From NCBI GenBank assembly GCA_964424455.1, contig CAYRJA010000004.1:5224-69223 (forward strand): DNA of 64,000 bases, given 5' to 3'. Positions 43,468-51,253 of the stretch are shown piece after piece; within the stretch, counting starts at the first letter, position 1; every line of letters starts with the position of its first letter. The position numbers were made by a program, and so were the translations under genes. The stretch is from CAYRJA01 sp964424455. GTDB lineage: Bacteria > Bacteroidota > Bacteroidia > Chitinophagales > UBA10324. The notes under the pieces are model-generated. The model had not been told where the DNA came from, ran no database searches, and saw only the letters and a program-made list of their open reading frames with translations.

Positions 43468-44800
43468 ATTGTTTGTCTTTTTTTGTCTCTATGTAATAGT
43501 AGAAATAAATTATAGAAATAAAAAGAATAGTGATTCCCGGTCCCGGAGTAAAAAAACTTCCGCCTGCTGTAACACCTCTCAGGTAAAAAAACAGCAGGTA
43601 GTATTTACAGGATTGAAGAAATACATCACTCCGGTACAATTCTATCTTTCTTAACCAGATGATGGAAAGAAGAAATTCAATATGAACAATCAATACGCCT
43701 AATAATCCATAGATGAAAACAGATCCCAGTAGTCCTATATCAGCGGGATAAAAATATCCCATTGAATTGGAGGGATTACCTCCCCAGCGTTCAGACCATT
43801 TGCCGTTTCCAAAAATAATTGAAGCCGGATGCTTCTGAACAAGATGAGCTGCTTTCACAAATACAAGAATGCGCGCATCTGCAGATTGTTCACCGCTTTC
43901 TTCACCTTGCAACACATCCAGCACATTGGAATACATTGTTCTGATGTTGGAGAGTGTCTCGGGTTTAATCACATAGAAAACACCGGCAGCAATAGTGACT
44001 GTAAAAAGAAAAATCATAGAGTAGAAAACAAACCTTTTTAAACTCAAATTAAATATCATATAGAGGAAGAGCGTTCCCGAAAGCATGATAATCAATCCTC
44101 TTTTCTGATACTCGAAAAAGATGTAACAGAAAAAAAGAAGAAAGTAAATGAGGTATTTTGCCTGTCGGGTTCTTATAAATTTGATAAAATAATAAATGGC
44201 AGAGAAAGCAATCAGGAAGATGTCAAACCTGAAACCACATCCTCCTTTTACCTGATTGCAGAACACAAATGAAGTACCGTAATACTGAGCCGGATTAAAA
44301 ATTATTGCAGCGATAATATATATACCCAACAATATCCATGACAGGGACAAGAAGGTGTCGCGAATATTGAAGAGTGTAATCCACTTTGTTTTCAGCAGGT
44401 AGAAAATAACAAGACCAAAAATTAAATAAGCCCATTCAAACTGAGTAGTGATGCCATAGATAATCGGCTGCCCCCAGAAAAGGAATGATACAAGTCCTGA
44501 GTAAACAGGTATGAAAAGAAATAAAAGCAGAACGAGTATGTCAAAAGAAGTCAACTTTGCTCCTTTAACCAGAAGGTCTGCCACATAAAAAAAAAGAAAG
44601 ACAAAGAATAATGCAAAAAGAAGATTGGACAGAGGCCATTGTATCCAGTTGAGAGGGGAACGACCGAGAGTTCCAAACTGCAGGATGAACAGTAGTGCCA
44701 GGAAAAAGGATTTGATGAACTTATCCGTTGTCCATTTTGGCAAACTAATATCAAACGAGGGCAGCAATGTTTCTTGTTTTTCGATAATATAATTCAGCAA
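43454..44800 (-). CDS. Wzy-like O-antigen/capsule polymerase
   Basis: A 448-residue protein with about eleven hydrophobic helices and a periplasmic loop (about residues 290-360, containing GEESGEQSADARILVFVKAA and GNGKWSERWGGNPSN) that fits the O-antigen ligase/Wzy family (PF04932-like). It should join repeat units on the periplasmic side of the inner membrane. Sequence is poorly conserved in this family, so the call rests on topology, the loop and the neighbours (flippase, glycosyltransferases, export genes). It lies 21 bases downstream of the GT2 gene. Confidence 0.72.
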   Translation of the reverse strand: MLNYIIEKQETLLPSFDISLPKWTTDKFIKSFFLALLFILQFGTLGRSPLNWIQWPLSNLLFALFFVFLFFYVADLLVKGAKLTSFDILVLLLFLFIPVYSGLVSFLFWGQPIIYGITTQFEWAYLIFGLVIFYLLKTKWITLFNIRDTFLSLSWILLGIYIIAAIIFNPAQYYGTSFVFCNQVKGGCGFRFDIFLIAFSAIYYFIKFIRTRQAKYLIYFLLFFCYIFFEYQKRGLIIMLSGTLFLYMIFNLSLKRFVFYSMIFLFTVTIAAGVFYVIKPETLSNIRTMYSNVLDVLQGEESGEQSADARILVFVKAAHLVQKHPASIIFGNGKWSERWGGNPSNSMGYFYPADIGLLGSVFIYGLLGVLIVHIEFLLSIIWLRKIELYRSDVFLQSCKYYLLFFYLRGVTAGGSFFTPGPGITILFISIIYFYYYIETKKDKQYVLE

Positions 44801-44821
44801 ATTTATTTCTTCTATTGAGAA

Positions 44822-45931
44822 TTAATTGCCGTTGTTGTTGTGTTTTAATTTATCTCCGCAATTTCTTTTTCCCAGTATGATGCCCGCTATCAGTAATGAT
44901 TCTTTCCTGTTCCCGGTAATGAAATTCTTTATCACCTTGAACATCAGCCGCAGGTAAGCTACCGGTAATAAAAATGGATAGAACTTTCTGTAAAATATCA
45001 GCATATTCCGGTACTGAAAACAGGCAACCGGCAGGGGTAGTTGTTTAGCCAGCATTTTTTCTCCTGTAGTGGCTCCTTGTTTGTGATAAATTTTACTTTG
45101 ACAAGCATAAGAAATAGCCCATCCTTTTTTTCTTGCACGAACAGCCCAATCGAGTTCCTCGTAGTACATAAAGTATTTTTCTTCAAGCAGCCCTACATCT
45201 TTAATAAAGGATTTTGAACAAATCATGGAGCAGCCCATCGGATAATCAATGGCAATATTTCCTTTATCAAATTGACCATGGTCAGTTTCTCCGGTGCCCA
45301 GATGATAAAACAAGGTGGTTCTCAGGTTGTACATTCCGCCTACTGCCTGTAACACTTCAGGGCTTTCGTAAAACAGGACTTTAGATCCCACCAATCCGTT
45401 TTTTTGATTCTTATTATCGGGCAGTTCCATCTTGTTTACTAAAGCGGTAAGAGCATGCTCATCTGTAACAGTATCGTTGTTCAGCAGCCACACATATTCC
45501 ATGTCACCCTTTGCAAGGGCATATCGGATGCCTGTGTTACAGCCGGCGGCAAAACCCATATTTTTTTTACCCTGAATAAATATCAAAGGATACTTACCGG
45601 AGTCGTTTGTTTTGTTCTCAAGAGATTCTTCTTTCTTCTTGTTGCCGCCATGCAGCGCTTCCTCTTCGCTGTAAACTATATATGGAATAGGTTTTTTTCC
45701 GGGAGGAAGGGTAAGGTGGGAAAGTGGCTGAGGAGTTGAATAAGATATTGTTTCTGCTCCCTCTGCCCATGTTGTAAAGTGATGTATGGAATGATTGGTA
45801 GAATTATTATCAACCACTACTATCTGATAACAGGGGTATTTATTTTTTAGAATGCTTTCCATGCACTCAATTGTATCCATCCACTGATTCAGATTAACTA
45901 AAACTATATAAATTTTTTTTTCTTCAGACAT
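44822..45931 (-). CDS. family 2 glycosyltransferase (rhamnosyltransferase-like)
   Basis: A GT-A enzyme of about 369 residues. The N-terminus IYIVLVNLNQWMDTIECMES and VVVDNNSTNHS are the family opening; YVWLLNNDTVTDEHAL holds the DxD-like motif and YEELDWAVRARKKGW the ED-x-D-type catalytic region, typical of rhamnosyl- and related transferases. There is an unusual Pro/Glu-rich insertion between about 75 and 125. ATG 45931 is preferred because the longer start at 45955 overlaps the sulfotransferase. A rhamnose donor would be supplied by RfbBCD; that link is inference. Confidence 0.85.
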   Translation of the reverse strand: MSEEKKIYIVLVNLNQWMDTIECMESILKNKYPCYQIVVVDNNSTNHSIHHFTTWAEGAETISYSTPQPLSHLTLPPGKKPIPYIVYSEEEALHGGNKKKEESLENKTNDSGKYPLIFIQGKKNMGFAAGCNTGIRYALAKGDMEYVWLLNNDTVTDEHALTALVNKMELPDNKNQKNGLVGSKVLFYESPEVLQAVGGMYNLRTTLFYHLGTGETDHGQFDKGNIAIDYPMGCSMICSKSFIKDVGLLEEKYFMYYEELDWAVRARKKGWAISYACQSKIYHKQGATTGEKMLAKQLPLPVACFQYRNMLIFYRKFYPFLLPVAYLRLMFKVIKNFITGNRKESLLIAGIILGKRNCGDKLKHNNNGN

Positions 45932-45933
45932 TG

Positions 45934-46899
45934 TTATCGGGTATCTGCTGTCCACGAAGAAAGATCCGTATTTATCAGCGAAGAAAGTTTATTAATATCA
46001 TCGTGGTATATACCGGCTAAAAACTTTCTTTCTTCTGCGGTCATTACAGGTTTGTTTTTGCTTGTAAAGAAAACCATCTTCAATTTAGTGATAAAACTTT
46101 TAGATAAATTCTCTTTTATAAAGCGCACAATATTATTTTGTAAGAGTCGTCCAACCAACTTTGATTTAGGAACATAAGCAACATTATATGACTTTGAAAA
46201 ATCAAATTTATAATCTTCGGATAACTCAAGGAATTTGCAAATATCAGTCAGTACTTTCTCCGGATAGTTTTTGAAATCTTCATACAAAAATATTTTAACC
46301 TGTTCTCCCGGAAAGGAATCTGTAAATCGTTTCACCTGCTCATAATACATTCCAAGTTCAATATAAAGATTTGAAATGCCCCAACCCTTTTCTGTACTTG
46401 ACATATCTTTTTTCAACTCTTCCATAAAATTTCCTGATTCATAACCTGTCCTCAAATCCATCAGATAATGACTGAACACACGCTCTACCGGATTGCGAAG
46501 TATCATGATGATTTTAGCATCAGGAAATTTCTGAGAAATATTTTTTGCCGCCTGAGTTGAATACAGATAAGCATTCGTCATTTCACCTATTGCCTTTTTG
46601 TTTTCAGCAAAGCGGAATAAACTTTTATACTTTTCCCAATCACTGATAAACGCCTGGAAGATTTCAGTTTTCATCCCTGATTCCATCCATTTGTCAATGT
46701 TGATGTTTACATCTCTTGCATAATTTGGTCTGAATTTTTTATTGTCAATATCAGTAGCAAAAAAATATACTTCTTTGATGGGAGGAAGGTAAATCTGAGG
46801 ATGCTGACGCAGATAATTGTAAAGAGATGTAGTGCCTGATTTTGCAGCGCCGGCAATAAAAAAATTCGGTAATGGCTCTTTCATATACTCTTTCATCAT
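45934..46899 (-). CDS. PAPS-dependent sulfotransferase
   Basis: A 321-residue carbohydrate-type sulfotransferase. The 5'-phosphosulfate loop is AGAAKSGTTSLYNYLRQHPQ near residue 17; the 3'-phosphate site is IILRNPVERVFSHYLMDLR near 170, both as in the heparan/carbohydrate sulfotransferase fold. It transfers sulfate from PAPS to a sugar hydroxyl. Three ATG codons crowd the start (46899, 46896, 46884). It is adjacent to a second, clearly related sulfotransferase (1 base apart), so two positions or two sugars may be sulfated. Confidence 0.88.
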   Translation of the reverse strand: MMKEYMKEPLPNFFIAGAAKSGTTSLYNYLRQHPQIYLPPIKEVYFFATDIDNKKFRPNYARDVNINIDKWMESGMKTEIFQAFISDWEKYKSLFRFAENKKAIGEMTNAYLYSTQAAKNISQKFPDAKIIMILRNPVERVFSHYLMDLRTGYESGNFMEELKKDMSSTEKGWGISNLYIELGMYYEQVKRFTDSFPGEQVKIFLYEDFKNYPEKVLTDICKFLELSEDYKFDFSKSYNVAYVPKSKLVGRLLQNNIVRFIKENLSKSFITKLKMVFFTSKNKPVMTAEERKFLAGIYHDDINKLSSLINTDLSSWTADTR

Positions 46900-46900
46900 A

Positions 46901-47806
46901 TTACTCGTGTTTCCAGATGGAAAGGTCTGTATTCAGCAATTTTTCTAATTCCTGAATTTCACTCTTAAAATTTTTCAGATACAACTGCCGGCGAAATTCA
47001 GGAGTGATTTTTTCAGGAGTAATTATTTTTTCGTTCAGCCGTATCAGTCCGTTCTTAATTTTTTTTCTCCATGATTTTGACGGAAGAAAAATCTTTAAAT
47101 ACTTCAGCGGTGAATTCTCTTTGTAAAGAAGATGTGCAAACCATCTTGAAGCAACTTGTCTGGAAGGATTGCTCTTTACCACATCGAAATGGAAATTTGT
47201 ATCTACATCAAGAAATGAAGTTATCTTCTTTAGTGTCGCATCCAGATTATGCTTAATGTCCTTTTCAAAAATCAGAATGAGAAAATTTTCTTTAGGGAAA
47301 AATTCAAAATATTTTTTGAGTTGAGCAAGATAGTGTCCTCTGCTAATATAGCTGAAGCTTATGATGTCATCTCTTTTATTGCTTTTCATCCGTTGTTCTT
47401 CTGCAGCTATGGCTTCTTCAAAAGATAAAGGTTCAAAACCTTTAAGCTTACTCATCAGATAGTGTGAATAGGCCCGATCCACAGGATCCCGCAGTGTTAC
47501 AATAAATTTAGTTTTTGCACCTAAGGTGCCCTTTATTCTTGAAGCGGTTTTACCGGCAAAGAATATATAGCTCGGATCAATTTCACCGATTGCTTTTTCG
47601 TCTGATACTTTCTGAAAATAGCTGGAATAAAATTCTATTCCTTTCCTGTAATCCTCATCATACTGAAAAAATTTTGTTTCCTTTTTCTCCGGTAAAAAAA
47701 TCTGCGGATGATTTTTGAGAATATCAAACAGGGTAGTGGTACCTGCTTTCTGAACCCCTATGCAGATAAAATCAGGAACAGACATAGCAAGAGCATGGTT
47801 TTGCAT
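46901..47806 (-). CDS. PAPS-dependent sulfotransferase
   Basis: A 301-residue paralogue of the neighbouring sulfotransferase. The PAPS loop is GVQKAGTTTLFDILKNHPQI near residue 17 and the 3'-phosphate motif is TLRDPVDRAYSHYLMSKLKG near 130. The C-terminus ends in LEKLLNTDLSIWKHE, matching the SSLINTDLSSW end of its neighbour, which supports tandem duplication. The product is released PAP, cleared by the CysQ encoded at 35.6 kb. It follows the flippase gene by 24 bases. Confidence 0.88.
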   Translation of the reverse strand: MQNHALAMSVPDFICIGVQKAGTTTLFDILKNHPQIFLPEKKETKFFQYDEDYRKGIEFYSSYFQKVSDEKAIGEIDPSYIFFAGKTASRIKGTLGAKTKFIVTLRDPVDRAYSHYLMSKLKGFEPLSFEEAIAAEEQRMKSNKRDDIISFSYISRGHYLAQLKKYFEFFPKENFLILIFEKDIKHNLDATLKKITSFLDVDTNFHFDVVKSNPSRQVASRWFAHLLYKENSPLKYLKIFLPSKSWRKKIKNGLIRLNEKIITPEKITPEFRRQLYLKNFKSEIQELEKLLNTDLSIWKHE

Positions 47807-47830
47807 TTGCGGAGGTAAATAAATATTTCA

Positions 47831-49195
47831 TTACTTCTTATCTTCTAAAGCTAATTTAAAGTTGAACAATGTTCGGAGATTTATTGTGTAGAAACCATAA
47901 TAGTAACGCACAATTATCATAGGAACAATATTGATGATGAAATAGCCGACTGTATTGATTATTGCCGCCGCTATAATTCCATATTCAGGAATGAAGAGAA
48001 TATTGAGAATAACCGTAAGAACTGTGGCGCCAAGAAGTACATTCCGGTTAATTTTTTGTTTACCGGTCATAATTAAAACATTACTTACCGGACCGGTTGC
48101 TGCATTAATAAACTGCCCTGCACATAGAATAATCAGTACAAGTTTACCTTGTTTGAATTCTTCGCCAAATATTCCCAAAAAGAATTCAGGAAATACAACA
48201 AACAATATCAGCAGCGGAACAGAACTCCAGAAGATAAGTTTGGTAGCATTCTGTGTAATGAGGGACATCTTTCTAACATCTCCCTTTGCATAAAGTTCTG
48301 CAATTTTGGGTGCAACGGTCAGTAGAATGGCAGTAAGAGAAATAGAAGTAATGGTTGATATTCGGAATGCTACTTTATATATGCCGAGCGCTTCTTCGGT
48401 TGCAAACCTGCCGAGCAGAAAGGAATCTGTCCATGTTCTGAATATCTGGAGTATGGCAGTGGTAAACAAAGTAAATGCAATAGAAAATTTCTCAAAAAAG
48501 TTGATGGTATCTGTAACAGATATATTTATTAAACCTGATTTACTCCACCACCAGAATATGGAGAGTAAAGCCGAAATAGTTAACCCGGTAAGGTAGGCGA
48601 GCAGCGGAACTTCTTTGTTGCTGTAAAAAAATAACATACTGCCCAGCATAACACAGGCAATGATGGATACACTTGCTCCTTCAAGAAAAGTATAGAGTAA
48701 AATCTTCTTCATACCCCTTAAGCAATCAGCATGAATACCCAGCAATACAAGAGGCAAAATAGAAAAAGCGGCAAGCTGAATGTAGGATTCAATATCCGGT
48801 TTCAGAAAAACATGGACTGCAATAAAACGAGAAGAAAAATAAACAACACAGGAAAAGATAATGGAAGTAATAGTGGTGAAGCGGAGCGAACGGTAATACA
48901 GGTCTTTTATATGCGACCATTTGCCCTGTGCGGAATATTCTGCGGTAGAGCGCATCAGCAAAATATTGAATCCCATTTTTGAAACAGTTGAGAAAAACTG
49001 TAACACAGTTTGATAAATAGTATAAATGCCGGTACCGGCGGCGCCATATCCTCTGGCAATCAATAGAGTGAAAAGATAATTGAACAGTATAGCCAAAACC
49101 CGCATTCCAAGCGCTACAGCGCCGCCTCTGACAAGCTCCTTGTTGTCTTTATCTTTTATGCCTGATCCGAGTTTGCGGGAAATTTTCTTTATCAA
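47831..49195 (-). CDS. Wzx-like polysaccharide flippase
   Basis: A 454-residue protein with about 13-14 hydrophobic helices and the MATE/polysaccharide-transport pattern (GGAVALGMRVLAILFNYLFT at the start, GIYTIYQTVLQF, later FLLGRFATEEALGIYKVAFR). It should flip lipid-linked repeat units to the periplasm for the Wzy-like polymerase. No ATG is suitable, so the start is TTG 49195, supported by a TAGCTTTG -7 box 22 bases upstream. It may begin a transcript inside the larger cluster. Confidence 0.85.
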   Translation of the reverse strand: MIKKISRKLGSGIKDKDNKELVRGGAVALGMRVLAILFNYLFTLLIARGYGAAGTGIYTIYQTVLQFFSTVSKMGFNILLMRSTAEYSAQGKWSHIKDLYYRSLRFTTITSIIFSCVVYFSSRFIAVHVFLKPDIESYIQLAAFSILPLVLLGIHADCLRGMKKILLYTFLEGASVSIIACVMLGSMLFFYSNKEVPLLAYLTGLTISALLSIFWWWSKSGLINISVTDTINFFEKFSIAFTLFTTAILQIFRTWTDSFLLGRFATEEALGIYKVAFRISTITSISLTAILLTVAPKIAELYAKGDVRKMSLITQNATKLIFWSSVPLLILFVVFPEFFLGIFGEEFKQGKLVLIILCAGQFINAATGPVSNVLIMTGKQKINRNVLLGATVLTVILNILFIPEYGIIAAAIINTVGYFIINIVPMIIVRYYYGFYTINLRTLFNFKLALEDKK

Positions 49196-49217
49196 CTGTG
49201 ATATAAACTTACAGCGA

Positions 49218-49225
49218 CAAAGCTA
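49218..49225 (-). promoter_or_regulatory. -7 promoter box for the flippase gene
   Basis: The minus strand reads TAGCTTTG, fitting TAnnTTTG, in the 58-base gap before the flippase; it supports the TTG start at 49195. Confidence 0.4.
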
Positions 49226-49253
49226 AAATTTCTTCATTGTAAACTGAACATAC

Positions 49254-50249
49254 TTACCTCAACTGAAGCATTTTCTCTACCACATCATTTTTCACTATAT
49301 ACAGATTGTTGAGTTGCTCTATATCGGGTACTGAAAAACCGTGAGTTCTTCTGAAATTCAAATCAAATATTTCCACTTTATTTACCGTCGTTGCACCGGA
49401 ATGAAGATACCGTGTCCGAATAGCAGATATGCCGCAGAAGTAATTCTTTGTTGCAACAGAAAAGTCAGCGCCTCGTCCCCATCCATCGGTTTTAACTTTA
49501 TGAATCAATTCCCAACTTCGGGAATAAATATTGAGAAAGGAACGACCGCTGTCAAGCAGCCAGTATTGACCATTTATTTTCCTTACGGTATGAGGCGCTT
49601 TTAATTTTAATTCTATTCGTTTATCAGAGTGAATATCTAATACACCACCATTCCCATGTCCTTTGATAATCTTTTGTGCAATTCTTTTTATCAGTTGTTT
49701 GCCTGTAACATGATGCACCAACACATAAGTCGCTCCTTCGAAAGTTTCAAAAACCTGATTGCAATGAAATTTGTCTATCCTCTGTATGTTTGAATCATCC
49801 GACACATCTTCGGGCATATATTCTACATTTTTTTTGTTAGCTACTAATTTAATCCGGCTAACCACTTTCCTGCCCTGAATATCATAACTGATAATCTCGT
49901 CATAATAAGTATTGGTTATCCAGAGAAGATTTCCAATCATTGAAAGTTCGTGAACACCCCTGAGTTTTGGAATTTTTATTTCTTCAACCTTTTTTATAGT
50001 GAGATTAATTTCAAAAAGCTGTGTGCCGGTTGTCATAAAAAAATGAAAGCGGTTATCCGGTTTCCATACCAGTGAACTTACTCCCAGTTCACCCCACAAA
50101 TGGAAGAATGGTATTTCTGAAATAATTTTTGAATTGTCAGCGTATTGAATACTCTTAATATTGTTGCGGGGCAATTTTCTGTCGTTCTCATTTGCATTGA
50201 GCGAACCAATAATTAAAATATTTTCATCATTGCCTAACATTTCAGGCAA
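49254..50249 (-). CDS. hypothetical protein, possibly a beta-propeller
   Basis: I do not recognise the family. The 331 residues have no signal peptide or membrane helix. Repeated strand-rich blocks (SSLVWKPDNRFHFFMTTGTQ, LFEINLTIKKVEEIKIP, LLWITNTYYDEIISYDIQGR, YWLLDSGRSFLNIYSRSWEL) suggest a WD/NHL-like beta-propeller. Its start overlaps the stop of the upstream sulfotransferase by 8 bases, so it belongs to the polysaccharide operon; it could be a glycan-modifying or regulatory partner of that enzyme. Confidence 0.6.
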   Translation of the reverse strand: MPEMLGNDENILIIGSLNANENDRKLPRNNIKSIQYADNSKIISEIPFFHLWGELGVSSLVWKPDNRFHFFMTTGTQLFEINLTIKKVEEIKIPKLRGVHELSMIGNLLWITNTYYDEIISYDIQGRKVVSRIKLVANKKNVEYMPEDVSDDSNIQRIDKFHCNQVFETFEGATYVLVHHVTGKQLIKRIAQKIIKGHGNGGVLDIHSDKRIELKLKAPHTVRKINGQYWLLDSGRSFLNIYSRSWELIHKVKTDGWGRGADFSVATKNYFCGISAIRTRYLHSGATTVNKVEIFDLNFRRTHGFSVPDIEQLNNLYIVKNDVVEKMLQLR

Positions 50250-51120
50250 TGTTATTATATCCGAGTTGAATCAGCAAGGGATTATTCTGAATTTTCTTGT
50301 ACAGTTGAACAGATTCGTTGTCGGCTAAGAACGAATACTTCCTGCTGTTGTCCACATTGGCAACACTCTGTTTCAGCACACTTTCTGTAACAGGCAATTG
50401 AATAAAGTCAGTTACTCTTTTGATATGCTCCAGAGGAGATTCCAGAAAATCCTCATATCGGATGGTTAAGAATTTTTCGGAATAAGTTTTTTCATGTTCA
50501 AGATTCAGCCGGATATACTCGTTCCAGAGTTTCACTCCATTGTTTAAGTCGGTAACATAATAAGATTGATTGTAGAGAAATTTTTTGCTCAGAAAAAATT
50601 CACGCCGTTTTTGTTTCAAATTAATTTTAAATCTTTTTTCAATTCGCAATTCCCGTTCTCTCAGACTGCACGCCACATCAACAGGGTTTCTGTAAATATT
50701 AATAACGAGCGCATCAGGGAAAATTTTTTTCCAAACAGGAAGCGTAATCGAATTAACGGGGTCTTTCCATCCCCATGGAAAATTCAGCGAGCGGATGGAT
50801 CTGAATTTTAGCGTGTTAAACCATCCAAGATAATTTTCTCTTCTTAATGTCCCCAAATGCCAATTGATAACCCGATTCACATTTTTCAGATAATGTGCAT
50901 TTACGTACTTGAAATTTTCAGGGAAATCCCATGTCGCATTGGCTTGCGCCAGCAGCCAGCGGTTGATACGCTGAAAGTAAAATGCCTCATAGTTTTTCTC
51001 TTTTTCATTTCCTACAAACACTCCTGCTTTCTCCAACACTTTTGTCAGCATGGTAGTACCTGAACGGTGCATTCCTGTAATAATTACAGGTGGAATATTC
51101 TGATTAGAATTAGATTTCAA
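50242..51120 (-). CDS. sulfotransferase family protein
   Basis: A 292-residue sulfotransferase of a different subgroup from the pair at 46-48 kb. The PAPS loop is ITGMHRSGTTMLTKVLEKAG near residue 15 and the 3'-phosphate motif is INIYRNPVDVACSLRERELR near 140. It is the first gene of the minus-strand cluster. The 133 bases between it and the T9SS protein gene hold that gene's terminator but no obvious -7 box. Confidence 0.85.
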   Translation of the reverse strand: MKSNSNQNIPPVIITGMHRSGTTMLTKVLEKAGVFVGNEKEKNYEAFYFQRINRWLLAQANATWDFPENFKYVNAHYLKNVNRVINWHLGTLRRENYLGWFNTLKFRSIRSLNFPWGWKDPVNSITLPVWKKIFPDALVINIYRNPVDVACSLRERELRIEKRFKINLKQKRREFFLSKKFLYNQSYYVTDLNNGVKLWNEYIRLNLEHEKTYSEKFLTIRYEDFLESPLEHIKRVTDFIQLPVTESVLKQSVANVDNSRKYSFLADNESVQLYKKIQNNPLLIQLGYNNIA

Positions 51121-51204
51121 TTGGATAGGAATAAAAAATAATGTGTGTAAAAATAAAAGGAAAAACTTATCGCCACGGTGAAAATGGAGAACATATAAAC
51201 AACA

Positions 51205-51236
51205 AAAGCTGCCTTAAATTTCTTTAAGACAGCTTT
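51205..51236 (-). terminator. terminator hairpin after the first T9SS protein gene
   Basis: AAAGCTGCCTTAAA (51205-51218) pairs with TTTAAGACAGCTTT (51223-51236) at 13 of 14 positions around a four-base loop, 18 bases past the minus-strand stop at 51254. Confidence 0.75.
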
Positions 51237-51253
51237 CGTAATATCTTAGGATG

